The translations under genes were made by a program, and so were the position numbers. 64,000 nucleotides of DNA, taken from NCBI RefSeq assembly GCF_000803315.1, contig NZ_JRMH01000002.1:372001-436000 (forward strand). Reading direction: 5' to 3'. Below, in pieces: positions 1 to 9,375 of the stretch. Within the stretch, counting starts at the first letter, position 1; the number at the start of each line of letters is the position of its first letter. Source of the DNA: Pectobacterium actinidiae (GTDB taxonomy: Bacteria > Pseudomonadota > Gammaproteobacteria > Enterobacterales > Enterobacteriaceae). A model generated the notes under the pieces. It was not told the DNA's origin. It did not search any database and saw nothing but the letters and a program-made list of their open reading frames with translations.

Positions 1-450
1 CTGCGTGCCGATGAACTGTGGGGCAACGTGCTGGATGATGCCGCCTTTGAAGCCGAGCAAATGGGAAAAACGCTGGAAGTGCCCTATCCTCCGGGCCCGT
101 GGACACTTTTTGGCAACCCAGCCTCGCTCGATAGTGCGCTGGAAAATATCGTGCGCAACGCGCTGCGTTATTCTCACAACCACATCGAAGTGGCCTTCTC
201 AGTGGATAATCAGGGCATCACCATCAAAGTGGATGACGATGGCCCCGGCGTAAGCCCGGAAGATCGCGAACAGATTTTCCGCCCGTTCTACCGTACGGAT
301 GAAGCGCGTGACCGCGAATCCGGCGGCAGCGGTTTAGGGCTCGCCATCGTGGAAACCGCCATTACACAGCACAAAGGCTGGGTAAAAGCAGAAGACAGCC
401 CGCTGGGTGGATTACGCCTGATCATCTGGCTGCCGTTGCATCAACGCTAA
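1..450 (+). CDS. cpxA: Sensor histidine kinase CpxA, C-terminal part (5' truncated by window)
   Basis: Open from the first base, so the start lies outside the window. The visible 149 residues are the ATP-binding half of a histidine kinase: N box (NIVRNALRYS), G1 (DDGPGV), F box (FRPFYR) and G2 (GGSGLGLAI), in the right order and spacing. The sequence matches the catalytic domain of CpxA, the inner-membrane kinase/phosphatase that with CpxR controls the envelope-stress response. The sensor loop, HAMP and phospho-accepting His segments are not in view. A hairpin lies about 50 bases after the stop. The CpxA identification rests on family resemblance of this domain; it is partial only because of the window edge. 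Confidence 0.93.
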   Translation: MRADELWGNVLDDAAFEAEQMGKTLEVPYPPGPWTLFGNPASLDSALENIVRNALRYSHNHIEVAFSVDNQGITIKVDDDGPGVSPEDREQIFRPFYRTDEARDRESGGSGLGLAIVETAITQHKGWVKAEDSPLGGLRLIIWLPLHQR

Positions 451-497
451 GTCGGACGAGAGTTTCCCACCGCCGACGTTTCCCTCTATAACGCTCT

Positions 498-520
498 CAG
501 GTGCCCGACATGGGCACCTG
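498..520 (+). terminator. Hairpin downstream of cpxA
   Basis: Nine-base perfect arms (CAGGTGCCC / GGGCACCTG) around a five-base loop, followed by a T/C-rich stretch. Placed right for a rho-independent terminator of the cpx operon, although the T tract is weak. Confidence 0.65.
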
Positions 521-638
521 TCACTTTCTGTTTATCTTCTCACGGTTATACTGGATTGAGTTTTTTAGGCAATTGCGTAGAGTAATCGCCACTCATGCCG
601 AAACAGGCAAGATCCGTGTTGAATGAAGGATACCAACC

Positions 639-2813
639 ATGAAAGGAGTAACGCTGCTGGCTGGCGTACTGACCGCGTTAATGAGCAGTCAGGCATTCAG
701 TTCCAGCGATGGAGTGTGCGGCTTTTCCGACTCGGAATGTGGCGTGTCCGCGCTGCCCTATTTGCAGCCGGGCAATGACACGCGTGCTAACCTGATGTTG
801 CTGCAAAGCCGTCTTCACAACATGTCGCTTCCGTTACCCCATCCTTTACCCGATCAAACGCGTTCACGTATCGATCCTTTCACTGCCTATCGGGTCATGG
901 GGATTGCGGCTACGGAAACACCTCAGACGTCAGAGGCGGGAGAAGATGTCACGGCTGATGCACCTTACCTCTCGACGCTCAACAAAGCGAAGCAACTGAA
1001 TCTTCCTTTGTCCGTTCAAGGCACCCTCTCCACGTTTTCGCCTGACGACAACGAAGGACGGCATATTTCCAACGCGCTCTCCACGCTGGAAGCGTTTTTT
1101 GACGTTCTGTTGGCAGACAAACAGCTCACCAATGAGCAACGCACACTGCTGGCACATCAGCGGGTGAATCTCCTCAACCCGCTGTATACCAAAGAGGCGC
1201 TGAACGAAGGTCTTGCCAGTCTGCCGGACGAGGGACATGCCGGCGTACTGATGCACTATCTGTTCGCGAGTCTGGCGTTTTATCAGGGTCACTTTGATGA
1301 GGCGGAAAGCAGTTTTCAGGCGTTGGTATCCTCACCACAGCCGTGGGTGGCGGAAACTTCGCGCTATATGTTGATTCGCGTCGCGATCAATAAAGCCATG
1401 GAAAACGCGCTAGATGAGTACAACATGTTTGATGCCAGTAAAGCCGATAAGGCTGCCGCTCAGTTGGCCGTTCAGCATATTGATGATTACCTGAAGCAGT
1501 ATCCCGAAGGGCAATACATTGAGTCCGCTAACGGGCTGTACCGCCGTGCATACTGGATCATGAATGATACGAATGCTCTGGCGAAAACGTACCAACACGA
1601 GCTGAACAACACCGCCGACATTGAAGACCTCCTTGAATTGAGCGATGAGATCGACAACAAACTGCTGGAAAATCGACAATTTACCAGCGCACCGGAAAGC
1701 GCGCCGTTGACGATGGTGCAAGATCTCAAGCGCCTGCGTTCCGATGAAGGTTGGCTGGCACTGCCCGCCTTATCCGTTGACGAGTTGGCCGCGCAGAAAC
1801 CATTGTTTGAGCACGACAACATGCAGGAAGCGTTTAGCTACCTTCAGGCCGCACAGCTGTTTTATGATCAAAAAGATTACGCCGCCGTGGTTAACAGCGT
1901 TCCTGCAACACAGTCGAACGATTTGACCGATACCGTGCGTTTCAGCCTGCAAGTCTTACGCGGTCGGGCGCTGGTGCGCCTGGAGCGCTGGGATGAGGCG
2001 GAAGCGCACTGGCGTCAATTGCTAATGCGCAATACGGGATACACGCAAAATCAGTTCCTGCAACTGGCGCTGGCGGAAACGCTGGTCAAGGCGGGTCATC
2101 CAGAGCGGATCTTTGCCGCCGATAGTCCGGTGAAAAACCTGCGTTTTCGTTCTGCCGTGCTGAAAGTTAGCGCCAACGCCGAGCTGTTACGCCAGCAAAC
2201 CGGACCACAGCAAACCCATGAAGAACGGGCTATCGCGCTGCATACGCTGTTAACCAAGTCGCTGACCCACGGTGATTACGCCAGCTATCTCAAAGATGTT
2301 CAGTTGCGAAAAGACATCGCGCCGCTGGTCAGCAGCGAAAACCAAAGCTGGAATCAGGAAGATCTGACGGCATTTGACTGGGATGGCAGCGACACCGAAG
2401 AAGGCTACCAATGTCCAGCGCTGAATGACGTGGTCACGACGCTGAATCAACGCCCGAATGACGCCCGTGCGATTAACTGCCTCGGCGAATTTTTCCTGCG
2501 CACCAATAACAGCGTGGGCTTCGACTGGGGCGAAGGCAACATGTTGAGCGGGCTCACCAACGCACCAACGCAGTTCGTCGGTACCGAATATAACCGTCTG
2601 GATGGTTATATGCGGGTGATTGCCGATCCGAAAGCCCCGCCGGAAGACAAGACATATTCCCTGTATCGCGCGGTCTATTGCTATGCGCCGAGTGGCTATA
2701 ACGACTGTGGCCCACAGGACATCAGCAAAGCGACGCGCAAAGCCTGGTTTACCCAATTGAAAACCAAGTACAAAGGCAGCGAGTGGGCAGACAAGCTCGA
2801 GTATTACTGGTAA
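639..2813 (+). CDS. Exported TPR-like protein of unknown function
   Basis: 724 residues with an N-terminal signal peptide (charged start, hydrophobic core LLAGVLTALM, small residues before about residue 23) and no lipobox. The rest is helical and polar, with stretches typical of tetratricopeptide solenoids (for example GHFDEAESSFQAL near residue 220 and LERWDEAEAHWRQLL near residue 448). Cysteines cluster near both ends (CGF/ECG at the N-terminus, C-GPQD near the C-terminus), which may form disulfides in the periplasm. A good AAGGA ribosome site precedes the ATG. The 3' end overlaps the DUF3142 gene by 31 bases, so the pair is probably translationally coupled. I do not recognise a characterised homologue; a scaffold or envelope role is inference. 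Confidence 0.8.
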   Translation: MKGVTLLAGVLTALMSSQAFSSSDGVCGFSDSECGVSALPYLQPGNDTRANLMLLQSRLHNMSLPLPHPLPDQTRSRIDPFTAYRVMGIAATETPQTSEAGEDVTADAPYLSTLNKAKQLNLPLSVQGTLSTFSPDDNEGRHISNALSTLEAFFDVLLADKQLTNEQRTLLAHQRVNLLNPLYTKEALNEGLASLPDEGHAGVLMHYLFASLAFYQGHFDEAESSFQALVSSPQPWVAETSRYMLIRVAINKAMENALDEYNMFDASKADKAAAQLAVQHIDDYLKQYPEGQYIESANGLYRRAYWIMNDTNALAKTYQHELNNTADIEDLLELSDEIDNKLLENRQFTSAPESAPLTMVQDLKRLRSDEGWLALPALSVDELAAQKPLFEHDNMQEAFSYLQAAQLFYDQKDYAAVVNSVPATQSNDLTDTVRFSLQVLRGRALVRLERWDEAEAHWRQLLMRNTGYTQNQFLQLALAETLVKAGHPERIFAADSPVKNLRFRSAVLKVSANAELLRQQTGPQQTHEERAIALHTLLTKSLTHGDYASYLKDVQLRKDIAPLVSSENQSWNQEDLTAFDWDGSDTEEGYQCPALNDVVTTLNQRPNDARAINCLGEFFLRTNNSVGFDWGEGNMLSGLTNAPTQFVGTEYNRLDGYMRVIADPKAPPEDKTYSLYRAVYCYAPSGYNDCGPQDISKATRKAWFTQLKTKYKGSEWADKLEYYW

Positions 2814-3571
2814 CACCGTTAATCGTATTGGCCAGCCTGCTCTCGTTCTGTACGCAGGCCGCTTCCGTTAACCCTGCACCGTCAGCGCAATCCATCGTCG
2901 ACGCGGCGCGCTATCAGGATTTCTGGCTGTGGGCGGCGGTGCGACCCCAGACGATTCTGCATCAGGCACAAACGCTTTACCTGCATCAGGGAGAAGTGGC
3001 GCGCCGTCAGGGCAAGGTCGTTTTCCTGCGTCAGGGAATTCCCCCCAGCCAGCTGCGCGTTAACCGCGTCTGGCTGGCTTTCCGCATGACCACGCTGGAG
3101 CTTTCCGATCGCCACCTGAACCGGATACTAAAATTACGGGAAAAGTGGCAACGACACGGTAATCAGGTGGTTGGGATTCAGATCGACTTTGACGCGAAAA
3201 GCTATCAGTTGGCAGGCTATGTCGCGTTTCTGACGCAATTGCGAACGCGTTTACCCGACGATTGTCAGCTCAGTATTACCGGGCTGCTCGACTGGTCGAA
3301 AACCGGTGATGTGTCGGCGTTGAACCGCTTACAGGGCAAGCTGGATGAAGTGGTGGTGCAGACCTATCAGGGGCGCAGCACCATTACCAACTACGCCGAT
3401 TACCTGCCCGCGCTGATGAAGCTAGCCCTGCCTTTCCGGGTAGGGCTGGTACAACACGGCAAGTGGGAACCGCAGTGGCAGCAGCGCCTTGCCACTTCAC
3501 CCTATTATCGCGGGGAAGTGGTGTTTCTGGTGAATCCGCCCCTGAAAAAATCCGCCACCGGCAGACTGTAG
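2783..3571 (+). CDS. DUF3142 family exported protein
   Basis: 262 residues beginning at a GTG; an AAGG motif lies eight bases upstream and this start gives a clean signal peptide (core LLVTPLIVLASLLSF, cleavage probably after TQA). The start lies inside the preceding TPR gene. The mature part resembles DUF3142, a family with a TIM-barrel look: the segments VVGIQIDFDAKSYQL, CQLSITGLLDW and EVVVQTYQG alternate as expected for beta strands lining a barrel, with acidic residues (QIDFD, DEVVVQ) where glycoside hydrolase-like proteins carry catalytic groups. Substrate unknown. Coupled to the upstream TPR protein, so the two probably act together in the periplasm. Confidence 0.82.
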   Translation: MGRQARVLLVTPLIVLASLLSFCTQAASVNPAPSAQSIVDAARYQDFWLWAAVRPQTILHQAQTLYLHQGEVARRQGKVVFLRQGIPPSQLRVNRVWLAFRMTTLELSDRHLNRILKLREKWQRHGNQVVGIQIDFDAKSYQLAGYVAFLTQLRTRLPDDCQLSITGLLDWSKTGDVSALNRLQGKLDEVVVQTYQGRSTITNYADYLPALMKLALPFRVGLVQHGKWEPQWQQRLATSPYYRGEVVFLVNPPLKKSATGRL

Positions 3572-3581
3572 CAAGCAATCG

Positions 3582-4046
3582 CTACAGGCAGCCGCCGAAG
3601 CCATTTTGCCGCCAGGCTTCATAGCTGATGATCGCCACTGCATTCGACAGATTCAAGCTACGGTTGTTGGACTGCATGGGGATGCGGATACGGAAATCCG
3701 ACTCAAAGCCGTTACGAATCTCATCCGGCAGACCGGACGTTTCCGATCCAAACAGCAATACATCACCTGGCTGGTAGCTCGGTTGGTCATACGGGCGGCT
3801 GCCTTTGGTGGTACAGGCGAAGATGCGTTTACCCGGAACCGCCGCCAGAAAATCCTGATAGTTCTTATGACGGCTGACGTTCGCCAGATCGTGATAATCC
3901 AGTCCCGCACGGCGCAGCTTTTTCTCTTCAAAATCAAACCCCAGTGGTTCAATCAAATGAAGCGTACAGCCGTTGTTGGCAGCCAGTCGGATAATATTGC
4001 CGGTGTTTGGTGCAATTTGAGGCTCATAGAGCGCGATATGGAACAT
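3582..4046 (-). CDS. trmL: tRNA (cytidine/uridine-2'-O-)-methyltransferase TrmL
   Basis: 154 residues, full length for TrmL, a SPOUT-class enzyme that methylates the ribose 2'-OH of the wobble base (position 34) of tRNA-Leu isoacceptors using S-adenosylmethionine. The deep-knot signature motifs are present: the N-terminal [18 protein letters not shown], the middle [11 protein letters not shown] and the C-terminal [18 protein letters not shown], whose Asn and Ser residues bind SAM in the trefoil knot. It faces the DUF3142 gene across ten bases. In E. coli trmL is found elsewhere on the map, so this placement is lineage-specific. Confidence 0.95.
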   Translation of the reverse strand: MFHIALYEPQIAPNTGNIIRLAANNGCTLHLIEPLGFDFEEKKLRRAGLDYHDLANVSRHKNYQDFLAAVPGKRIFACTTKGSRPYDQPSYQPGDVLLFGSETSGLPDEIRNGFESDFRIRIPMQSNNRSLNLSNAVAIISYEAWRQNGFGGCL

Positions 4047-4251
4047 GAGATAGCGTCAACCACGAAGAAAAATTCCGCCGCAGTATAACGCATTACCACG
4101 GGGCAGCCCAAAACCTGTGCACGCAGGATTACGGATTACTCTGCGCGACGTTTTCATCCGCAGCGATTACACTTGATCTTACAGATAAAGGCATTCCATT
4201 TGCGTTTCACAAATAGTTTATCGACAGGCCGAAGGCTTGTGTGGAGGTTAA

Positions 4252-4548
4252 ATGAAACACCCAAAGACATTATTGGCCTGTGCTGCCCTGCTCGGCCTGC
4301 CGCTTCTGGCGAGTGCCAATACGACGCAAGCGCCCACGCCTCAACAGCAGTTTGAGAACGGCATCAGCAGCCAAAAACAATTGCAGCAGAATATGCAGCA
4401 AAGCCAGAAATTACAGCAACAGCAGTTGAATAATCAGCTCCAGCAGCGCAACCAGCAGTTGCAGCAACAGCGCCAGCAGCAGCTACAGAAGGATTTACAG
4501 CGGTCACAAAGAACCACGCCACCACCGCCAATTAAGCAAAATCCGTGA
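4252..4548 (+). CDS. Small Gln-rich exported protein, possibly YhhA/DUF2756-like
   Basis: 98 residues: signal peptide (MKHPKTLLACAALLGLPLL then ASA before a likely cut at about residue 23) followed by a mature part that is nearly all Gln, Leu, Asn and Arg, with heptad-like runs such as QQLNNQLQQRNQQLQQQR, and a Pro-rich tail. It should form a periplasmic coiled coil or be disordered. GGAGG lies eight bases before the ATG (4244-4248), with TTAA next. E. coli yhhA next to ugpQ also encodes a Gln-rich exported protein (DUF2756), and this gene also sits two genes from ugpQ, so homology is plausible but not shown. Function unknown. Confidence 0.75.
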   Translation: MKHPKTLLACAALLGLPLLASANTTQAPTPQQQFENGISSQKQLQQNMQQSQKLQQQQLNNQLQQRNQQLQQQRQQQLQKDLQRSQRTTPPPPIKQNP

Positions 4549-4561
4549 TGCTGCGGCGGTC

Positions 4562-5518
4562 TTATAGCCGCACACCCATTAGCGTCAGAATCAACGGCGT
4601 GGTTAAGGCCGCCATCGCCGTTGATAGCAGTAGGCTTGATGCCACCGGGCCGCCCAGCACATCGAACTGGCGCGACATCAGATAGACGTTGACGCCCACC
4701 GCCATCGACCCAAGCAGCACGACCGCACGCGTTTCCATTTCTGGCAGACCGAGCGCGATAGCAATTCCCCAGATCACCAGCGGCTGTACCAGCAACTTAA
4801 TTGTGCAAATCGCTGTGCTGATCTGCCAACCATCACGCACGCGGTATTCCGCCAGCCCCATCCCCAGCGCCACCAGCGACAGCGGCGCGGCAATCTGTCC
4901 CAGCATGGCAAGAGGCTGATCGATATACGACGGCAGCGGCAATCCCGTCAGGCTGAATAGCGTCCCGGACAGGATGCCGATGATCAGCGGGTTCTTCAGC
5001 ACACCCAGCGCCGTTTTGGTAAAGCCCTGTAGCGACAGCGCCCCGTTACGCGCCCATTCCACCGACACCGTCACCAGCGTCCACAGAATAAGACCGTTAA
5101 ACACGACCACCAGCGCGACCGACGGGATCGCCTCCTCGCCCAGCATCAGCGTGGCAATCGGCAACCCCAGCATCACATTGTTGGAGAAGATGCCACTCAG
5201 CGCAAACAGCGAGCCGGAAACACCATCAAGGTGAAAGATTTTGCGCGCCACGATACGACCTAAGACAAACACCAGCAGGCAGCCGCCGAAAAAGGCGATC
5301 AGCAGCCGGGCATCCACCACCGGACGTTTGGAGAAATCCGACATCAGGCGGAACAGCATAGCGGGCATCGCGACGGAGAAGACAAAGCGCGTCATGCCAT
5401 CGGTCACGGTGGTCGGCCATTTACCGTAGCGAATCAGGCTATAACCGAGTGCGATAAGAACAAACAGGGGTAACGACAGAAAGATCTGGTGCCAAAGCGA
5501 AACAATAAATGCAGGCAT
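4562..5518 (-). CDS. AEC family permease (auxin efflux carrier type)
   Basis: 318 residues with about ten hydrophobic segments in two five-helix halves, as in the AEC/BART family (MdcF-like transporters and plant PIN relatives). The segments PLFVLIALGYSLIRYG, ALSGIFSNNVMLGLPI and the second-half GSMAVGVNVYLMSRQF carry the conserved Asn/Gly pattern of the family's crossover helices. Substrate is not predictable; bacterial members move malonate, malate or related organic acids. It converges on the Gln-rich gene with 13 bases between, sharing a short GC hairpin (4552-4572). Confidence 0.88.
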   Translation of the reverse strand: MPAFIVSLWHQIFLSLPLFVLIALGYSLIRYGKWPTTVTDGMTRFVFSVAMPAMLFRLMSDFSKRPVVDARLLIAFFGGCLLVFVLGRIVARKIFHLDGVSGSLFALSGIFSNNVMLGLPIATLMLGEEAIPSVALVVVFNGLILWTLVTVSVEWARNGALSLQGFTKTALGVLKNPLIIGILSGTLFSLTGLPLPSYIDQPLAMLGQIAAPLSLVALGMGLAEYRVRDGWQISTAICTIKLLVQPLVIWGIAIALGLPEMETRAVVLLGSMAVGVNVYLMSRQFDVLGGPVASSLLLSTAMAALTTPLILTLMGVRL

Positions 5519-5625
5519 GAAGCCACTTCCTTAATTACCGGCACCAAGTCAGAAAGATAATCCCCGCAAGCAAAGATCATGCGGCAATAGGCGAATGCTG
5601 GTCACTTAATCATGAGTATGGATTT

Positions 5626-5697
5626 AGGGGAAACACGGTGATGAGGTTCCCGCAGGGATGCCTCACACCGTGGTCGCCCCGGTATCTCGATCCTTAA
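5626..5697. repeat. Dispersed intergenic repeat B, copy 1
   Basis: About 72 bases resembling segments at 48081-48152 and 50104-50172 (shared core AGGGGAAACACGG, then AGGTTCC, TCACACCG, CCCCGG and ATCTC). Partly self-complementary: CACGGTGATGAGG pairs with CCTCACACCGTG apart from one bulged base, giving a stem with a 14-base loop. It lies upstream of the AEC gene and downstream of ugpQ. Not a known named element to me. Confidence 0.6.
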
Positions 5698-5725
5698 ACG
5701 ATCGACATTCGACGATGAGCAGACC

Positions 5726-6475
5726 TCAGCCGGTCGCGAAGTTAGCCCCAATTAAATCTATCCGGTCAGTACAGATACAGTCAACGCCCCAATCCAGCAA
5801 AGTTTGCGCGCGATCGGGTTGATTAACGGTATAAACCAGAATGCGCAAACCCGCAGCTTTCAGCGCCGCGACGCGTTCTGCCGTCAGCAGCTTGTGATTC
5901 AGATGAATGGACACACACCCCAGACGCTGCGTTAACGCCAGCCAGCCCTCTTCCCACTCGTCCAGCAGCAGCCCACGCGGCAGTTCTGGTACAGCCTGCT
6001 GCGCCGCTTCCAGCGCATCGATAGAGAACGATGACAGCAGCGGTGCAACCGGATGATCGACCCACAGCTGGCGCGCCGCCAGCGCAATCACCCGCCCGGT
6101 TTCTGTTTCATATCCGGTGGTCGGTTTAATCTCGATATTGGCCGCCATACCGTACTGCGCGCAGCGTTTTGCCACTTCCGACAGCAAAGGCAGACGTTCA
6201 CCGACAAATTGATGACCGTACCAGCCGCCGACATCCAGCCCGACCAGCTTGTCCCACGGTAGTTCTCCGGCAATACCCCAGCCATTGCTGGTGCGCTCAA
6301 GCGTATCGTCGTGTAAGAGGAAAACCTGGCCGTCCTGCGACAGCTTGGCGTCAAACTCGATCATCTTGTGGCCGAGGCTGGCACCGACATCAATCGCCGC
6401 CAGCGTGTTTTCCGGTGCCAGTGAACCGCCGCCGCGATGGGCGACAATGCTCGGGTAAGGCCAGAGTGTTTCCAT
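5726..6475 (-). CDS. ugpQ: Glycerophosphodiester phosphodiesterase UgpQ
   Basis: 249 residues, the usual length of the cytosolic GDPD enzyme that hydrolyses glycerophosphodiesters to glycerol-3-phosphate plus alcohol. Catalytic motifs of the GDPD TIM barrel are intact: [12 protein letters not shown] near the N-terminus (acid-base His and metal Glu), [22 protein letters not shown] (second His, metal Asp) and NIEIKP. It has no signal peptide, as expected for UgpQ rather than periplasmic GlpQ. The ATG overlaps the stop codon of ugpC (TAATG), so it is the last gene of the ugpBAECQ operon and acts on substrates brought in by that transporter. Confidence 0.96.
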   Translation of the reverse strand: METLWPYPSIVAHRGGGSLAPENTLAAIDVGASLGHKMIEFDAKLSQDGQVFLLHDDTLERTSNGWGIAGELPWDKLVGLDVGGWYGHQFVGERLPLLSEVAKRCAQYGMAANIEIKPTTGYETETGRVIALAARQLWVDHPVAPLLSSFSIDALEAAQQAVPELPRGLLLDEWEEGWLALTQRLGCVSIHLNHKLLTAERVAALKAAGLRILVYTVNQPDRAQTLLDWGVDCICTDRIDLIGANFATG

Positions 6476-7548
6476 TATTCCATCCGTAATCCGCTTTGCG
6501 AATCAAACAGGTGCCATGATGACGTGGGTAAATGCAGCCAGAGCGTCGAGCCAATCGCGGGGCAATGCTCATAAGAGAGCCGCGCGATCACGTTCTGCCC
6601 GCCCCACTTGCCATGCGCTAAATTGTCCGCGCCCAACAGTTCGAGTGTTGAAATCTGCAACGGAATTCCGCCGCTTTCACGCGTCGCCAGCTGAATATGC
6701 TCTGGTCGAACCCCCAGCGTCAATGCTTTACCGCGCCACTGTGGCTTCGGTTCGGGCAATGCTAGCGCGATATTTTCACCGATTTCAAAACGACAGCCGT
6801 CATCACTAATGCGACCCGACCACAGGTTCATAGCGGGTGAGCCAATAAAGCTGGCCACAAATAGCGATGCCGGACGGCGATAAATCTCCGCCGGCGCGCC
6901 GATTTGCTCAGCGATACCTTTGTTCATAACGATAACGCGCTGTGCCAGCGTCATGGCCTCAACCTGATCGTGCGTGACGTACAAGCTGGTGGTTTTCAGG
7001 CGCTGATGCAACTGCTGTAACTCCAGCCGCATTTGTACGCGCAGTTTGGCGTCCAGATTCGACAACGGTTCGTCGAACAGGAACACCTCCGGTTCGCGCA
7101 CAATCGCCCGTCCCATCGCCACACGCTGACGCTGGCCGCCCGATAGCTCACGCGGTTTACGTTGCAGCAGCGGCATCAACTCCAGAATACGCGCGGCATC
7201 TTCTACGCGCTCACGAATCTGCGTCTTGCCGAAGCCACGGATTTTCAGACCGTACGCCATATTGTCGAACACGTTCATATGGGGATAAAGCGCATAGTTC
7301 TGGAACACCATCGCAATGCCGCGATCTTTCGGTTCCAGATCGGTGACCCGCTGGTTATCAATGTAGATATCGCCGCTGGTGGTGCGTTCGAGGCCAGCTA
7401 CCATGCGCAGCAGCGTCGATTTTCCGCAGCCCGATGGCCCCACCATCACCACGAACTCGCCGTCCGCGACGTCCAGATCGATGGGTTGGATAATCTGTGT
7501 TTTGCCATCGTACGACTTGGTGACGGCCTGAAGTTTTAAACATGCCAT
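6475..7548 (-). CDS. ugpC: sn-glycerol-3-phosphate ABC transporter ATPase UgpC
   Basis: 357 residues, MalK-type ATPase with a C-terminal OB-fold regulatory domain. Walker [10 protein letters not shown] near residue 38, signature [14 protein letters not shown] near residue 135, Walker [15 protein letters not shown], and the switch His in YVTHDQ are all present. The C-terminal third contains GVRPEHI, typical of the MalK/UgpC regulatory domain. It drives uptake of glycerol-3-phosphate and glycerophosphodiesters through UgpA-UgpE. Separated from ugpE by about 25 bases and overlapping ugpQ by one base. Confidence 0.97.
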   Translation of the reverse strand: MACLKLQAVTKSYDGKTQIIQPIDLDVADGEFVVMVGPSGCGKSTLLRMVAGLERTTSGDIYIDNQRVTDLEPKDRGIAMVFQNYALYPHMNVFDNMAYGLKIRGFGKTQIRERVEDAARILELMPLLQRKPRELSGGQRQRVAMGRAIVREPEVFLFDEPLSNLDAKLRVQMRLELQQLHQRLKTTSLYVTHDQVEAMTLAQRVIVMNKGIAEQIGAPAEIYRRPASLFVASFIGSPAMNLWSGRISDDGCRFEIGENIALALPEPKPQWRGKALTLGVRPEHIQLATRESGGIPLQISTLELLGADNLAHGKWGGQNVIARLSYEHCPAIGSTLWLHLPTSSWHLFDSQSGLRME

Positions 7549-7573
7549 AAGCGTTTCCGAAATTCGTCTTGAT

Positions 7574-8419
7574 TTATTTTTCGCTGTCGACCAGACCGCG
7601 AACGAACCAGCGCTGCATCAGTAGCACCACCAGCAGCGGCGGCAGCATGGTCAGCAGCATTGCCGCCATGACCTGATTCCACTGGGTCGCGCCATCGCCG
7701 GAAGCGATCATGCTTTTAATCCCAGCGACCGCAGTGCCCAGGTTGGCATCGCTGACAATCAGCAGCGGCCACAGGTACTGGTTCCAGCCGTAGATGAACG
7801 TGATCACAAACAGCGCGGCCAGATTGGTCTTCGACAGCGGTAACACCATGTCGAAGAAGAAGCGCATCGGGCTAGCACCGTCGATACGTGCCGCTTCCAT
7901 CAATTCATCCGGCAGCGTCATAAAGAACTGGCGGAACAGGAAAGTGGCGGTCGCCGAGGCCATCAGCGGCAACGTCAAACCGGTGTAGCTGTCCATCATG
8001 TCCAGCCGCGCGATCACTTCCACCGTGGGGAAAATACGCACTTCCACCGGCAACATCAGCGTCAGGAAAATCATCCAGAAGAACAGGTTGCGCAGCGGAA
8101 AACGGAAATAGACGATGGCGTAAGCGGACAGGATCGATACGGTAATTTTGCCCACCGTGATCGCCAGCGCCATCACGAAGCTGTTAAGCAGCATCAGCCC
8201 GAACGGCGTAGTGTTGTTGCCCGCACCGTGCAGCCAGATATAACGCAGGTTTTCCCACAGGTGGGAACCGGGGATGAGCGTCATCGGAGCCTGAAAGACG
8301 TCCTGATTATCCAGCGTGGCAGCCACAAACCCTACGTACAGCGGAAACAAGACGGCGAGAATGCCGACGATCAGCATGGCGTGGCTGAAAATAGTTAACC
8401 CACGACGATTCTCAATCAT
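7574..8419 (-). CDS. ugpE: sn-glycerol-3-phosphate ABC transporter permease UgpE
   Basis: 281 residues with six membrane segments and the EAA loop ([20 protein letters not shown]) that docks on the ATPase. Belongs to the MalG-type half of the carbohydrate ABC permeases and pairs with UgpA. The start overlaps the end of ugpA by four bases (ATGA), consistent with coupling. Confidence 0.96.
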   Translation of the reverse strand: MIENRRGLTIFSHAMLIVGILAVLFPLYVGFVAATLDNQDVFQAPMTLIPGSHLWENLRYIWLHGAGNNTTPFGLMLLNSFVMALAITVGKITVSILSAYAIVYFRFPLRNLFFWMIFLTLMLPVEVRIFPTVEVIARLDMMDSYTGLTLPLMASATATFLFRQFFMTLPDELMEAARIDGASPMRFFFDMVLPLSKTNLAALFVITFIYGWNQYLWPLLIVSDANLGTAVAGIKSMIASGDGATQWNQVMAAMLLTMLPPLLVVLLMQRWFVRGLVDSEK

Positions 8420-9315
8420 TGATAGTTCACCTTCCGTTCAACAAAACGGAACTGAATCACAGTCAGCCCGATAACCAGCAGCATCAGAATCACTGACTGC
8501 GCCGCCGAACTGGACAGATCCAGCCCTGCGAAGCCCTCGCGATAAATTTTGTAGATCAGCGTGGTCGTCGACTGCACTGGCCCCCCGGCCGTCGCGGCAT
8601 CGATAATCGGGAAGGTATCGAAAAAGGCGTATACCAGATTGACGACCAGCAGGAAGAAGCTCACCGGCGAGATCATCGGTAGCACCAGATTGAAGAAGCG
8701 CCGCACGGGTCCTGCGCCATCGATCGCGCCCGCTTCCATCAGTGAGCGGGGAATGGATTGCAGCGCCGCGAGGAAGAACAGGAAGTTATAGCTAATCTGC
8801 TTCCAGACCGACGCCAGTACGACTAAAAACATCGCCTGACCGCTGTGCTGCGCGTGGTTCCACGTGTAGCCCAGCAGCCCGAGAAAATGGGTAATCAGCC
8901 CCAGTCCGGGGTTAAACAGAAACATCCACAGTACGGCAGCGACGGCAGGTGCCACGGCATAGGGCAGGATGATCAATGTCTGATACAGGCGGCTGGCGCG
9001 GATCACGTAGTCCACCAGCGCAGCCAGAAAAAGTGAGATCAACATACCAAACCCGGCTACCAGAAAGCTGAATATCAGCGTGGTGTAAAACGAATCGAGG
9101 TAGTAAGGGTTATTGAACAGCTGTCTGAAGTTTTCCATGCCGACAAATTCGCTGGATAGCCCAAACGGATCCAGATTCTGCACCGAATACCACAGCGCCT
9201 GACCAGCAGGCCAGATAAAGAAAATCACGGTAATCAGCAGTTGGGGCAACACCAGCACATAGGGCAACCAGCTGCTACGAAAAACGGGGCGGGATGATGT
9301 CATGCGGTAACTCAT
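8416..9315 (-). CDS. ugpA: sn-glycerol-3-phosphate ABC transporter permease UgpA
   Basis: 299 residues, MalF-like half of the permease. Six membrane helices and the EAA loop [20 protein letters not shown] near residue 205 are visible. N-terminus [16 protein letters not shown] is cytoplasmic and basic. It lies 60 bases downstream of ugpB in the same direction and overlaps ugpE by four bases. Confidence 0.96.
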   Translation of the reverse strand: MSYRMTSSRPVFRSSWLPYVLVLPQLLITVIFFIWPAGQALWYSVQNLDPFGLSSEFVGMENFRQLFNNPYYLDSFYTTLIFSFLVAGFGMLISLFLAALVDYVIRASRLYQTLIILPYAVAPAVAAVLWMFLFNPGLGLITHFLGLLGYTWNHAQHSGQAMFLVVLASVWKQISYNFLFFLAALQSIPRSLMEAGAIDGAGPVRRFFNLVLPMISPVSFFLLVVNLVYAFFDTFPIIDAATAGGPVQSTTTLIYKIYREGFAGLDLSSSAAQSVILMLLVIGLTVIQFRFVERKVNYQ

Positions 9316-9375
9316 TGCAAACAGAAAAGAAGCAGGCCGATTCCCTTCGGCCCGATATTACTCAACAGAAGCGTA

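Noticed and set aside
2250..2816. 188-codon frame opposite the TPR-like gene
   Set aside because: No ribosome site, no family resemblance, and lies wholly opposite a gene with a signal peptide and good start.
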